From a virus, in IMG/VR virus record IMGVR_UViG_3300047352_000503, positions 1 to 23,418 of that record: 23,418 bases of DNA, one strand, 5' to 3'. Numbering within the stretch: the first letter of the stretch is position 1; every line of letters starts with the position of its first letter. Under the pieces are notes generated by a model. That model searched no databases. It saw nothing but the letters and a program-made list of their open reading frames with translations, and was not told where the DNA came from. Made by a program: the position numbers and the translations under genes. Shown here in pieces: positions 14,512 through 22,794 of the stretch.

Positions 14512-17500
14512 TTATTGTCCTATAATCACCCAACCTTTTGTTGCGCCTGAATATATTATTTCAAAACTTGCAGTTGCATTATTTAATGTTAAATCTGTTG
14601 CGCTACCCATTATTAAACTTCCGTTTCTTGCAAGTACACACGTTGCAACCCCTGACAAGTTACTAATTTTTATTGAATCTCCATTTGCAGGCGTAGCGGG
14701 TAATGTTAATGTTAAATTTGCTGTAAATACATATAATGTATTTTTAACTCCTGTTATACTTGTTGATATTGTTTGAGTAGCATAATTAGAAGGAGTAATA
14801 GTAACAAGTGATGCACTTGTAATAATCATGACTTCTATAATATCTCCTGTTGCTGGTGCACCTGCAGTAAATGATAATGTACTACCCGCTATATTATATG
14901 TAGTTTTATTTTGATATACACCATTGATATATACATTAGTAAAATTAATATTTGCTGGTGCTGCTGGTAAATTAAATGCAATGGTTGTGCCATCACCTGT
15001 AGTTTGATAATTAGTTAAACTATTTGCCCCTGGAACTACACTACTTGCTACTGTAGTTATTACTTCAATAGAAAGTCCTGTTGGAGGTGCAGTAGTAAAT
15101 GCTAATGTTGTACCTGTTACAGTATATGTTTCTTTTTCTTGATAAACACCATTTATAAATACATTAGTAAATAAATTTGAAAATGGAGCATTTGATAATA
15201 TAAAGTCAGTTGTTGTACCATCACTTGTATAATCATTTTTTACAAGAGAAGAAGTAACACCACCTATATAAGATTTTATTTGTGAAAGATTTGCATGCTT
15301 TACAGTATTCCCATTGCTGAATAAAATATCATCCGCGTCTACAAGTGTATCTGATGTACCATCTGCTGCTGATAATATTATATTACTTGATGTTGTATAA
15401 TCAGGTGTTATTTCTGTAGTAACAACAGGATTAGAATATGAAATAGTGCTTGTTAAACCTTTAGAATTGCCTATTATTCTTAGTTGTCCTGCATCTGGAA
15501 CAGTTTGAGGATTATTATTTCCTGGCGCTGCAGCATCTGCAGAAACATCAAATGAATATGTAGAAGGTATTACCCATTGATTATCTCCTCGTAAAAATGA
15601 AGCTGATCCTGGTGTACCTGTAGCATTTAAATCGCCTGTTAATGTTATAGCACCTGTTTGTGATGTATTAGGAGTAAAGTTTATAAATGTTCCATCAGTT
15701 GCTGTAAATGATGTAAATGGTCCAGCTGCTCTTGGGTCTATAACTTCACCACCCATTCCTGAATGATTAGTACAATAATAATAAAGCTTAGGAGTATCTT
15801 GTTCTAATATTATTTGCGTATACGCACCAGCTGATCCAGGAGTGCCTACTGCTGTAACGCCTGTTGTATATGGAGCGGAAGGTGTATTATCAGCATTAGT
15901 AGAAAATCTTAATGGATGTGTACTATTAGAAGAATCAGATTGATCTAATCTATATGTTATACCCGCTACAAGTTCTAGTGAAATCTGCTGTGCGCCATCT
16001 ATAAAATATTTATTATTGCCTCCTACATTTTGAACTGTTACTATTATTTCATTTATTTCTTCCGAAGCAAGTGTTATATTATTACCTCCCGCTTGTGTAA
16101 TAGTCATGTTACTACCAGCTGTAAATTGAACTGTAGAATCATCAGTTCCTGATGTAGAGGTTAAATTTAAATCTACATTATTTCCGTCGGTAGTTGCATT
16201 TAAATCATAACCTTCACCAGTATTATCTACCCAATCAATTGCAGACCCTGTTGATGATAATATTTGACCAGCTGTTCCAATACCGTTATTAGTATCTGTT
16301 ATGCTTGTTGGTTTAATACTACCCGCTGTTGTTATTAAACCGGTAGTCTCAGTCATTATAGAATCACTTACGGAATTGGTTGCAGAAAATACAGGAATTC
16401 TACCTATAGTACCACCACCTGTTATTGTGCTTGTAGGGGTAGCAGAAGTAATTCTACCTTTTGAATCAACTGTAATACTAGGTGCAAAATAAGTTCCTGC
16501 AGTAACACCTGAATTATTTAAATTTATAGTCATATCATTACCGCCCGATTGAGTAATTTCCATTGCGGATCCAGCGGTAAATTGAACAGTAGATAATAAT
16601 AAACCTCCAGCTTCTAATCTCATGTCTACATTAGATCCATCTGTTACAAGCCCTAACGTTGGATTTAATGCTGATGTTGACTGCAGCGATCCAGTACCAT
16701 CTATAAATTGTGTATTTGTACCTGCTCCTGATAATGTTAATGTTCCTGAATTAGTTACAGGGCTTCCTGTTACTGTAAAAGCAGATGGTGCCGCTAAAGC
16801 TACACTTGTTACTGTACCAACCCCGGGATTATCAGTAGCGCTTGTTATTCTACCTTTAGCATCTATTGTTAAAAATGGAGCTGTGTAGGAAGCAGCCGTA
16901 ACACCCGTATTTGGTAATGAAACTTCTCCTGTAGAAATCGATAATCCTCCCGCTGTTGGAAAACTTGCTATTCCTTTAACTGTATCAGTAGCTACATCAA
17001 TATTCCCTTGTACTTCTGTCCAATCTGAAATTGAAGTAGGATTATCAATATTAGCTATAACTAAATCTCCTATGTTTAATGTAGGGTTCCAAAAGCCACT
17101 AGCATCCCCTGCTACTGTAACAGCGTAAGCCCAACCTTTTTTAATACTATTTGGGCTAGATGTTAGATCAGGGGTGTTTGTAGATGCGTTGTAACCTCCT
17201 TGAAACACTAAACTACCTACAATATTTTGATCAACATAATTTTTTGTAGCCGCATCTTGTGCACTTGTAGGATCTACAATGTTTTGTATTCTATTATTAA
17301 TATTTGTTGTTACATAAGTAACTATATCCCCACCTGTTGCAAGATTTGCCCCTGCTGCTGCCACCGCAGCTGTATTTGCTGCTACTGTAGGATCTGCAGT
17401 TGTACCTCCTATTGTTATTGTATTTACATTGCCAGATGTTACACTGTCTACAGCACCATATCCTAAACCTGCAATATATGATACGATGTCTGCACCAGTT

Positions 17501-18651
17501 GCTAAAGCAGTAGTACCGGATCCTGTTATAGATTGTATTACTGCACTTAATGTAGTGGTAGGTCCTGATCCATTGGTAACAGCTAATTGATTAGGTGTAT
17601 TAGTGTTAATTGTAACCACTCCTGATGCGGGTGCATTTATCCAAGCAATTTCTTTATCTCCATTTACAGTCGTACTAGATAATAATTGACCATCGGTACC
17701 GTTGTTACCAGCTCCGTCTGTAAGATATTTATTTATTTCTGCACCTTGTGTACTAATATTGCCAGCTACTGATATAGTAGTAGCTATTTCTGTCATTATA
17801 GAATCTCCTACTTCTGAAGTAGCTATCCATTTAGTTATTTTACCAGCAGTACCCGTACCTATTACTGTACCACCTCCACCTGGGGTTGCCCATACATTAT
17901 CGCCACGTAAAAATGTTTGATTAGAAGCTGAACCTGTTGCAGATAAATCAGCTGTAACCGTTACTGTTCCTGTTGCTGCTGTATTAGGCGTTAAATTTAT
18001 ATAAGTACCATCTGTAGTTGTAAGACTATTAACTGGAGTAAACCATTGATTGTCTCCACGTAAATAATTACTATTCCCAGCCACACCTGTAGCTGAAAGA
18101 TCAGCTGTTACAGTTACCGCACCCGTTGATGCAGTGTTGGGTGTTAAATTTACAAAAGTACCATCGGTTGTAGTTAATGTATTTACAGGTTCAACCCATG
18201 AATTATCACCCCTTAAAAAATTGGTAGCTGAAGGTGTACCTGTTGCTGAAAGTGAAGCTTGCAGGTTTATATTATTATTTGCTCCTGCTGTTTCTGTTAG
18301 GGTAATGAATGTGCTATCTAATGGAGTTATACCTGCAATACCAGCATTATCTATTATAATACTATTAGCAGTACTATTTGTAAGTGATATACCAGTTCCT
18401 GCAGTTATTGCTACTGTTCCAGCAAGTGCACCTGTACCATCTGCTAATTGTATAGTAGAACCATTACCTTGAGCAACACTTGAAAGAGTAAAAGAATTAC
18501 CAGGTAGAACTGCTGCTAAATCAGCAATCTTAAATTGTCTTGTGGGATTTTCTCTTTCAGGGTTAGGCGATGCAGCATCATAGGTTACTGTACCTATTAT
18601 AAAATCTGATGCCTTCGGCGTAGCCTGAGGATAACTATAAATTATTGCCAT
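14512..18651 (-). CDS. Giant tail fibre with FLRGDN-W repeats and a cupredoxin-like domain, 1379 aa
   Basis: Begins MAIIYSYPQATPKASDFIIG, the same docking start as the 807-aa fibre. Three 51-residue repeats end in [FY]LRGDN-W (145, 196, 247), and a fourth copy lies at about 980-1026. A DPTSAQDAATKNYVD segment (about 465-480) is a classical trimeric fibre motif. Residues about 880-972 form a separate module with H912, then C960-T-N-H963-S-G-M966, the order of a type-1 copper site. Two related modules near the C-terminus each carry NV[FY]INGVYQ-K-TY. The last 80 residues (LTLPATPANGDSIKISNLSG ... FEIIYSGATKGWVIIGQ) repeat the N-terminal module of the glycine-rich adhesins. Likely host recognition. 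Confidence 0.85.
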   Translation of the reverse strand: MAIIYSYPQATPKASDFIIGTVTYDAASPNPERENPTRQFKIADLAAVLPGNSFTLSSVAQGNGSTIQLADGTGALAGTVAITAGTGISLTNSTANSIIIDNAGIAGITPLDSTFITLTETAGANNNINLQASLSATGTPSATNFLRGDNSWVEPVNTLTTTDGTFVNLTPNTASTGAVTVTADLSATGVAGNSNYLRGDNQWFTPVNSLTTTDGTYINLTPNTAATGTVTVTADLSATGSASNQTFLRGDNVWATPGGGGTVIGTGTAGKITKWIATSEVGDSIMTEIATTISVAGNISTQGAEINKYLTDGAGNNGTDGQLLSSTTVNGDKEIAWINAPASGVVTINTNTPNQLAVTNGSGPTTTLSAVIQSITGSGTTALATGADIVSYIAGLGYGAVDSVTSGNVNTITIGGTTADPTVAANTAAVAAAGANLATGGDIVTYVTTNINNRIQNIVDPTSAQDAATKNYVDQNIVGSLVFQGGYNASTNTPDLTSSPNSIKKGWAYAVTVAGDASGFWNPTLNIGDLVIANIDNPTSISDWTEVQGNIDVATDTVKGIASFPTAGGLSISTGEVSLPNTGVTAASYTAPFLTIDAKGRITSATDNPGVGTVTSVALAAPSAFTVTGSPVTNSGTLTLSGAGTNTQFIDGTGSLQSTSALNPTLGLVTDGSNVDMRLEAGGLLLSTVQFTAGSAMEITQSGGNDMTINLNNSGVTAGTYFAPSITVDSKGRITSATPTSTITGGGTIGRIPVFSATNSVSDSIMTETTGLITTAGSIKPTSITDTNNGIGTAGQILSSTGSAIDWVDNTGEGYDLNATTDGNNVDLNLTSTSGTDDSTVQFTAGSNMTITQAGGNNITLASEEINEIIVTVQNVGGNNKYFIDGAQQISLELVAGITYRLDQSDSSNSTHPLRFSTNADNTPSAPYTTGVTAVGTPGSAGAYTQIILEQDTPKLYYYCTNHSGMGGEVIDPRAAGPFTSFTATDGTFINFTPNTSQTGAITLTGDLNATGTPGSASFLRGDNQWVIPSTYSFDVSADAAAPGNNNPQTVPDAGQLRIIGNSKGLTSTISYSNPVVTTEITPDYTTSSNIILSAADGTSDTLVDADDILFSNGNTVKHANLSQIKSYIGGVTSSLVKNDYTSDGTTTDFILSNAPFSNLFTNVFINGVYQEKETYTVTGTTLAFTTAPPTGLSIEVITTVASSVVPGANSLTNYQTTGDGTTIAFNLPAAPANINFTNVYINGVYQNKTTYNIAGSTLSFTAGAPATGDIIEVMIITSASLVTITPSNYATQTISTSITGVKNTLYVFTANLTLTLPATPANGDSIKISNLSGVATCVLARNGSLIMGSATDLTLNNATASFEIIYSGATKGWVIIGQ

Positions 18652-18668
18652 TGTTTATTTTTTAAATA

Positions 18669-21092
18669 TTAAGGTATACACGTTTGACAGTTTCCACTAA
18701 ATGTTCCAGATCCTTGATTCCAAAGTCGATATTGAGAATTACCTCCAAATGTTGAATAATATCCTGATGGAGCATAAGTTGACGTTCCACAACCATTTTG
18801 TGTAGCATACAACTTTGTAGCACTACAGAAATTATTATTATCTGCATATACTGTAATAGGATTACCACAAACAGCAAAAGAACAACAAACACTAGTAACT
18901 TTGTAATACATCTGCATTGCATAACAAGGACTATACAAAATAGCACCTGTTATTGTAATATCTATTGTAGCATTAACACTCTCTGTTCCTGTTGCTGGAA
19001 GAGCGGGATTAAAAGTTGGCCCTGAAGTCCATATATAATCTTGATCTAATGTTATAGTAGGTGTAAAACTATATTGTTGTGGAGGTAAACCAACAACCGC
19101 TGCTGGAGTAGTTACAGTAAAGTTATTGCCACCTGTTATACCACTAGTTATTACATTAGGTGTTATTGTTATATTTTGAGCAACTGCTTCAATTGTACCT
19201 GTTATAGTTGTTGTAACTGTTTCAGATGTTGCAGAAGTCCCCTGGGCATTTACTACTGTTGGTCCCGATGTAAATTGAAACCCACTGTTAGGAGTTACTG
19301 TAGTATTAAAGCTATATGAATTTGGACAATTAGCAGAATCCGTTGCACCTGTTTGATCACCACCTATTGTATATGCTGCAGTAGGTGTAGTTCCTGAGTT
19401 ATTTATTATATTATCTTGAATAGATAAAGTAGTCACACAAGTTGAAGGTGTTGCTGCTTGTATGGTTCCAAGAATTATAGTTGTTACAGTTGTATTAGCT
19501 AGATTACCATGAGCATTATTAATAGAAGGGCCTGATGCCCATTCATATCCTGCATTTGCTATAGCTTGTGTTGCAAATGAAAATCCATCCCCACAATTAC
19601 CAGATCTTGTAGACCCTGTAGTATCACCTTGTAAAGTAAATTCTGTTCCTGTTACTCCACTAGCATTTACATTAAGGGTTACTGTACACTGTGGAGCTGT
19701 TGCAGCTGCTATAGTTCCAGTAACTGATATGGGTACATTTTGATTACCTGTAGCTGTACCTGTGATTGTTCCGCTCGCCGATCCGTTAAAAAACGGCCCG
19801 GATGTAAAAGTAAATCCTGAATTTGCAGAAGCCGATGCTGTAAATGAATAGTTATGAGGACATGTTCCTCCATCAGTTGCAGGAGTTACACTTACCGATC
19901 CATTACCACCACCAGATATATTATTAGTAATAACTGCAGTTGCGGTACACGTACCGGCCGGTATCGCAGCAATCGTACCTGTCAATGTGTTTGTAACTGT
20001 TGCATCTGCAGATATAGTGCCAGAAGGGTTGGTAGCGGCGAAGGCGCTCGAAAAATATTTTCCACTAGCAGGACTAGCAGTAACTGTAAATGCATAAGGT
20101 GTTCCGGCTACACCAACTTGTGTTGCACTATTTACAGGGCCTGTTAAGGTATAGTCGGCTCCTTCAACACCCCCTATAATATTGTTAACTAAGCTTTGAA
20201 TAATTGTAAAGCTAGGGTTAGATGCTATAACTACATATAAAGTATTAGGATCTTTAGTTCCTATAGCTGTATATTCAGCTGATGTTAAACTTACAACCTG
20301 ATTAACCACACCTGTAGTTGTAAATGTATCAGTATTGTTTCTTACATCACCATCATCTCCTGCATCTATATATGTTTTTATCAAATCTACCGCATCTATT
20401 GGTATGGTGCTAAAAGATGTTGATTTTACATTACCTGTTGATACTTGATTAAAAGGAATGTAATCTGTTTGGGTTGGAGTTGTAGGTGTTTCAAATACTC
20501 TTATATAATTATTAGGACCATTAGGTTCAACCTGCAATTCAGGGTTAACCTCAGCTACCCCTGTTTCTATTGCAAGTCCTTTACCAGATTCCACACTCGT
20601 TACTGTCCCCAACGGCACGTTAGCCGCAGAAATTTCTATGCCATTAAATCCGTCATCAGTTAATGTGATGTACGGTCCTGGCTGTAGACTCACTATAGTC
20701 TGCAATAAATCAGATCCGGTGAGTAATATGTTTGCATTTGTGCCACTTTGAGTACTTCTAAGCACATACGTAGTGTTATCTGCGTTTACAGCTGCCCAAG
20801 TATTGTCACCACGAAGGAATGTGGTAGCAGAAGGGGCTCCACCTGCAGTAAGTCCAGCAGTAATTGTCCCAGTTGTAGTAATAGGGCCGCCCGATAAGGA
20901 AACAAAAGTGTCTCCAGTGGTCAATATATTAGTAACGGTACCACCGCCTGGAACACTTGGGTTCACAAGGTCAATAATACTCTGTATCGTAAAGTTTTTT
21001 GTTACATTATTCTTGCCATCTGCATCTGTACCCAATAATAGGTCAGTCGCCACAGGATTCGTCTGGTTAGGATAGCTATAAATTATTGCCAT
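18669..21092 (-). CDS. Tail fibre with five Ig-like repeats and a Cys-rich tip, 807 aa
   Basis: Residues 1-45 match the docking start of the 1379-aa fibre (MAIIYSYP...D.LLGT). One FLRGDNTW repeat lies at 92-99, and the LTSAEYTAIGTKDPNTLY module at about 269-286. Residues about 292-718 hold five repeats of about 85 residues, each with a [YF]SF strand, an xSGP core and a T[GI]TI[AQE] end. The middle three each have a cysteine pair (C382/C411, C469/C500, C552/C589). The last 85 residues contain eight cysteines (723, 736, 737, 742, 756, 768, 802, 805) around YAPSGYYSTFGGNSQYRLWN. This looks like a disulfide- or metal-stabilised receptor-binding tip on an Ig-like stalk. Confidence 0.8.
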   Translation of the reverse strand: MAIIYSYPNQTNPVATDLLLGTDADGKNNVTKNFTIQSIIDLVNPSVPGGGTVTNILTTGDTFVSLSGGPITTTGTITAGLTAGGAPSATTFLRGDNTWAAVNADNTTYVLRSTQSGTNANILLTGSDLLQTIVSLQPGPYITLTDDGFNGIEISAANVPLGTVTSVESGKGLAIETGVAEVNPELQVEPNGPNNYIRVFETPTTPTQTDYIPFNQVSTGNVKSTSFSTIPIDAVDLIKTYIDAGDDGDVRNNTDTFTTTGVVNQVVSLTSAEYTAIGTKDPNTLYVVIASNPSFTIIQSLVNNIIGGVEGADYTLTGPVNSATQVGVAGTPYAFTVTASPASGKYFSSAFAATNPSGTISADATVTNTLTGTIAAIPAGTCTATAVITNNISGGGNGSVSVTPATDGGTCPHNYSFTASASANSGFTFTSGPFFNGSASGTITGTATGNQNVPISVTGTIAAATAPQCTVTLNVNASGVTGTEFTLQGDTTGSTRSGNCGDGFSFATQAIANAGYEWASGPSINNAHGNLANTTVTTIILGTIQAATPSTCVTTLSIQDNIINNSGTTPTAAYTIGGDQTGATDSANCPNSYSFNTTVTPNSGFQFTSGPTVVNAQGTSATSETVTTTITGTIEAVAQNITITPNVITSGITGGNNFTVTTPAAVVGLPPQQYSFTPTITLDQDYIWTSGPTFNPALPATGTESVNATIDITITGAILYSPCYAMQMYYKVTSVCCSFAVCGNPITVYADNNNFCSATKLYATQNGCGTSTYAPSGYYSTFGGNSQYRLWNQGSGTFSGNCQTCIP

Positions 21093-21110
21093 GAAGTAAA
21101 ATTTTGTTGA

Positions 21111-21206
21111 TTATAGTACAGTTTCAGTGCCTAAGTAAATATTTGCCACTGTTTCGTCTCCCAAATATAGGGTTGCTACGGTTTCATCACCTAAATAAAC
21201 TGCCAT
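21111..21206 (-). CDS. YLG triple-repeat tail peptide, 31 aa
   Basis: ATG at 21206, TAA at 21111. The peptide is three copies of a ten-residue unit: VYLGDETVAT, LYLGDETVAN, IYLGTETVL. The unit matches the N-terminus MAIYLGATEL of the 312-aa glycine-rich protein, so it is probably a real tail-related peptide rather than a chance ORF. It is the first gene of the leftward late unit, 18 bases before the 807-aa fibre. The internal repeats are visible in the DNA. It may be a minimal docking element. Confidence 0.65.
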   Translation of the reverse strand: MAVYLGDETVATLYLGDETVANIYLGTETVL

Positions 21207-21485
21207 TGTTCTTTCTCTTTAATATAATAAATATATTTACATGCAAAATTGAAAATTTACACCCCTATATGCGACAATAAGGGGTTACTCTTATATATAA
21301 TAGCCTAACGTCACCTGAATGAAAAAAGTACGTTACAAATATATAATGTGGGGGCTACGCTTTTTTTTTTACATAAAGAAATTTTTGAAAAGTTATTTTG
21401 ATTTTACCCACCTCCCCAATGTTTTCGAGCTTTAGGAAAAATGTTTTGACTTTTGTTGAAATTTTGTATAAGTATTTGACTTTTT
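21207..21485. promoter_or_regulatory. Divergent control region between late (leftward) and small-gene (rightward) units
   Basis: No gene is seen in these roughly 280 bases. Features visible: inverted repeat ACCCC...GGGGT at 21261-21265/21281-21285; perfect 6-bp inverted repeat TAACGT...ACGTTA at 21306-21311/21330-21335; a 10-base T run at 21361-21370 after a G-rich stretch (GTGGGGGC); and, rightward, TTGACT at 21446-21451 with TATAAG at 21467-21472 (15-base spacer, short for sigma-70). A leftward promoter for the late unit must lie here or in the AT-rich stretch at 21215-21250, but no clear consensus can be named. Confidence 0.4.
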
Positions 21486-21518
21486 ACGGGGGAAACACGT
21501 ACTAATTTGGATAATATA
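21486..21518 (+). promoter_or_regulatory. Promoter-like repeat, copy 1
   Basis: First of six gap-free copies of the 33-bp element: ACGGGGGAAACACGT, 7 bases, TGGATAATATA. It ends 22 bases before the ATG at 21541. GATAAT differs from TATAAT at one base and could be a -10. The conserved block extends too far upstream, with no TTGACA, to be an ordinary host promoter. A TATATTTG follows, matching the Bacteroidota -7 consensus TAnnTTTG, in this copy only. Confidence 0.7.
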
Positions 21519-21540
21519 TTTGAATTTAAAATTGTAAATT

Positions 21541-21720
21541 ATGTCACAAATAGATAATCTTAAAATACCTTTTACTAAAGTAGAAATGTACGTAATAGAG
21601 GAAGCAATGGCAGACCTCGCTAACGCAAGTAAAAATCCAAAGCACTGGGAACTCCATGGAAAAATTACTATGGTACTAACTAGAATGATCGTTGATGAAG
21701 CTGTGGGGCCTACCTGGTAG
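21541..21720 (+). CDS. Small helical protein, 59 aa
   Basis: ATG at 21541, TAG at 21718-21720. Helical: FTKVEMYVIEEAMADLANAS, then KHWELHGKITMVLTRMIVDE and a VGPTW end. No signal peptide or cysteine. Base composition is less AT-biased than the other small genes of the array, and codon use looks more like the late genes. Controlled by repeat copy 1 and followed by a GC-rich hairpin pair. The outline of two helices with a KI.mvL.R second helix faintly resembles the 43- and 47-aa proteins downstream. Function unknown. Confidence 0.7.
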   Translation: MSQIDNLKIPFTKVEMYVIEEAMADLANASKNPKHWELHGKITMVLTRMIVDEAVGPTW

Positions 21721-21785
21721 ACCTCGCACGATACCGCGAGCCAACCTCATCCCGCACTTCGAGCCCGACTCGAGGTCGAGCAAAC
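21721..21785 (+). other. GC-rich tandem hairpin island
   Basis: Directly after the 59-aa gene is a stretch far richer in G+C than the rest of the array. Hairpin 1: CTCGC (21723-21727) with GCGAG (21736-21740). Hairpin 2: ACTTCGAG (21756-21763) with CTCGAGGT (21769-21776), 8 bp with one G-T wobble and a CCCGA loop. No T-run follows, so it is not a classical intrinsic terminator. It may stabilise the mRNA 3' end, act in a factor-dependent stop, or be a small structured RNA. Confidence 0.5.
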
Positions 21786-21818
21786 ACGGGGCAAACACGT
21801 CCTGATCTGGATAATAAA
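21786..21818 (+). promoter_or_regulatory. Promoter-like repeat, copy 2
   Basis: ACGGGGCAAACACGT, 7 bases, TGGATAATAAA. It ends 22 bases before the ATG at 21841, the same distance as copy 1. The two copies lie exactly 300 bases apart. It follows the GC-rich hairpin island directly. Confidence 0.7.
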
Positions 21819-21840
21819 TTTATAACTTAAAAAATATATT

Positions 21841-22041
21841 ATGACTATTAGTTTAGACACAATAAATCCTACAATATTTTCAACAAAAATATTAAATAAA
21901 TATAAAATAAAATTAGTTCAAAATATAGAATTAGACAATTGTTTTGAATTAACTTTTGAAGCTTCTAAGAAAAATTTAAAAACCTTTTATAATAAATATT
22001 ATTATACTGGTGAAAGCTTTGAAGATTATATAAATATTTAA
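21841..22041 (+). CDS. Small protein of the array, 66 aa
   Basis: Sixty-six residues rich in N, K, I and Y: MTISLDTINPTIFSTKILNK, then LVQNIELDNCFELTFEASKK and YNKYYYTGESFEDYINI. One cysteine, no membrane span. A beta-strand start with a possible helical end is suggested by the pattern. Very AT-rich codons. Preceded by repeat copy 2. The stop lies seven bases before repeat copy 3, leaving no room for a terminator, so transcription may read through. Family not recognised. Confidence 0.7.
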   Translation: MTISLDTINPTIFSTKILNKYKIKLVQNIELDNCFELTFEASKKNLKTFYNKYYYTGESFEDYINI

Positions 22042-22047
22042 ACTGAC

Positions 22048-22080
22048 ACGGACCAAACACGTCCTAACTTGGATAATATA
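22048..22080 (+). promoter_or_regulatory. Promoter-like repeat, copy 3
   Basis: ACGGACCAAACACGT, 7 bases, TGGATAATATA, then ATTATAA as in copy 4. It ends 24 bases before the ATG at 22105 and serves a two-gene unit (46- and 44-aa ORFs) that ends in a strong terminator. Confidence 0.7.
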
Positions 22081-22104
22081 ATTATAATTTAAAATAAAAA
22101 TATT

Positions 22105-22245
22105 ATGAATATTAAAATTTATGACCAAGAGACTAATAATTATATAGATGAATTATATTTAATGGGTAAAAATAATAAAAAAGAAATTGAAACTAATATA
22201 AAAGAATATTATAATTTAAATAAAATATACTATTCAATAACTTAA
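22105..22245 (+). CDS. Small acidic/asparagine-rich protein, 46 aa
   Basis: ATG at 22105, TAA at 22243-22245. MNIKIYDQETNNYIDELYLM opens the protein, followed by a lysine/asparagine-rich helix (GKNNKKEIETNIKEYYNLNK) and IYYSIT. No cysteine or membrane segment. It is the first gene of a bicistronic unit under repeat copy 3, with eleven bases to the next ATG. Too short for the usual ORF length cut-offs; supported by the promoter element placed before it. Function unknown. Confidence 0.6.
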   Translation: MNIKIYDQETNNYIDELYLMGKNNKKEIETNIKEYYNLNKIYYSIT

Positions 22246-22256
22246 AACTATATACT

Positions 22257-22391
22257 ATGAGTAAAATAATTAAAGAAGATATAAGACAGATATTAGATAA
22301 TTATGAAATAGATGAATTTTCTATGGATAAAGAAGAAGATTTTAAATATTTAGTAAAAAATTTAGTAGATTATGTTAAATTAAATAAATAA
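22257..22391 (+). CDS. Small acidic protein, 44 aa
   Basis: ATG at 22257, TAA at 22389-22391. Helical and acidic: MSKIIKEDIRQILDNYEIDE, a FSMDKEEDFKYL link, then LVKNLVDYVKLNK. Two amphipathic helices would form a hairpin. It has no element of its own and follows the 46-aa gene by eleven bases, so it is probably translated from the same message. A terminator hairpin begins ten bases after the stop. Small acidic proteins are common among phage inhibitors of host enzymes or defence systems, but nothing here identifies a target. Confidence 0.6.
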   Translation: MSKIIKEDIRQILDNYEIDEFSMDKEEDFKYLVKNLVDYVKLNK

Positions 22392-22400
22392 ATAAATATA

Positions 22401-22430
22401 AAACCTCACATTATGTTGAGGTTTTTTTTA
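22401..22430 (+). terminator. Intrinsic terminator after the 44-aa gene
   Basis: AAACCTCA (22401-22408) pairs perfectly with TGAGGTTT (22417-22424) around an 8-base loop. The descending arm runs into T residues from 22422 to 22429. It separates the copy-3 unit from repeat copy 4. Confidence 0.85.
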
Positions 22431-22438
22431 AAACTTAT

Positions 22439-22471
22439 ACGAAGGAAATACGTACACATTTGGATAATATA
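22439..22471 (+). promoter_or_regulatory. Promoter-like repeat, copy 4 (most divergent)
   Basis: ACGAAGGAAATACGT, 7 bases, TGGATAATATA. It carries changes in the upstream block (ACGA for ACGG, ATACGT for ACACGT) but keeps the 7-base spacer and TGGATAATATA intact. It begins right after the terminator and ends 23 bases before the ATG at 22495. Confidence 0.65.
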
Positions 22472-22494
22472 ATTATAACTTTAAAAATATAAAT

Positions 22495-22692
22495 ATGAAT
22501 TCACAAATATTAAATAGTTTAGTTAAAGAAGAATTAAATAAAATCTTTAAAACAGATTATTATGGTACAAAAGAACAAATCTTTAATGAAAAAATAATAA
22601 TGGAAAATGTAATAGTTAAAGAAAATTGTGAAATGAAATATAATGAAAATATAGAAGAATGGTATTTAAGAATCTACGATTTTACAAAATAA
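22495..22692 (+). CDS. Small protein of the array, 65 aa
   Basis: MNSQILNSLVKEELNKIFKT forms an amphipathic helix, then DYYGTKEQIFNEKIIMENVI, and an acidic end containing KYNENIEEWYLRIYDFTK. One cysteine, no membrane segment. The mixed helix and strand pattern suggests a small alpha/beta fold. It is a monocistronic unit: repeat copy 4 in front, a terminator starting about 15 bases after the stop. Not recognised. Confidence 0.7.
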   Translation: MNSQILNSLVKEELNKIFKTDYYGTKEQIFNEKIIMENVIVKENCEMKYNENIEEWYLRIYDFTK

Positions 22693-22707
22693 ATTAAATT
22701 AAAAAAT

Positions 22708-22738
22708 AAAAACCTCTCCCTTAGTTGAGGTTTTTTTT
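22708..22738 (+). terminator. Intrinsic terminator after the 65-aa gene
   Basis: AAAAACCTC (22708-22716) pairs with GAGGTTTTT (22727-22735) around a 10-base loop, with the T run continuing to 22738. Its CCTC/GAGG core is the same as that of the terminator at 22401, suggesting that the cassette boundary was duplicated or selected to be alike. Confidence 0.8.
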
Positions 22739-22747
22739 AAAATCTAC

Positions 22748-22780
22748 ACGGAGCAAACACGTGACTAAATGGATAATAAA
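22748..22780 (+). promoter_or_regulatory. Promoter-like repeat, copy 5
   Basis: ACGGAGCAAACACGT, 7 bases, TGGATAATAAA. It ends only 14 bases before the ATG at 22795, the shortest leader of the set. This limits where transcription could start if TGGATAAT is the -10. Confidence 0.7.
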
Positions 22781-22794
22781 ATAAATATACACTT

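Noticed and set aside
18202-18219. RGD in the FLRGDN repeats as an integrin-binding signal
   Set aside because: It is part of a common phage fibre repeat. Integrins are not relevant to a bacterial virus.
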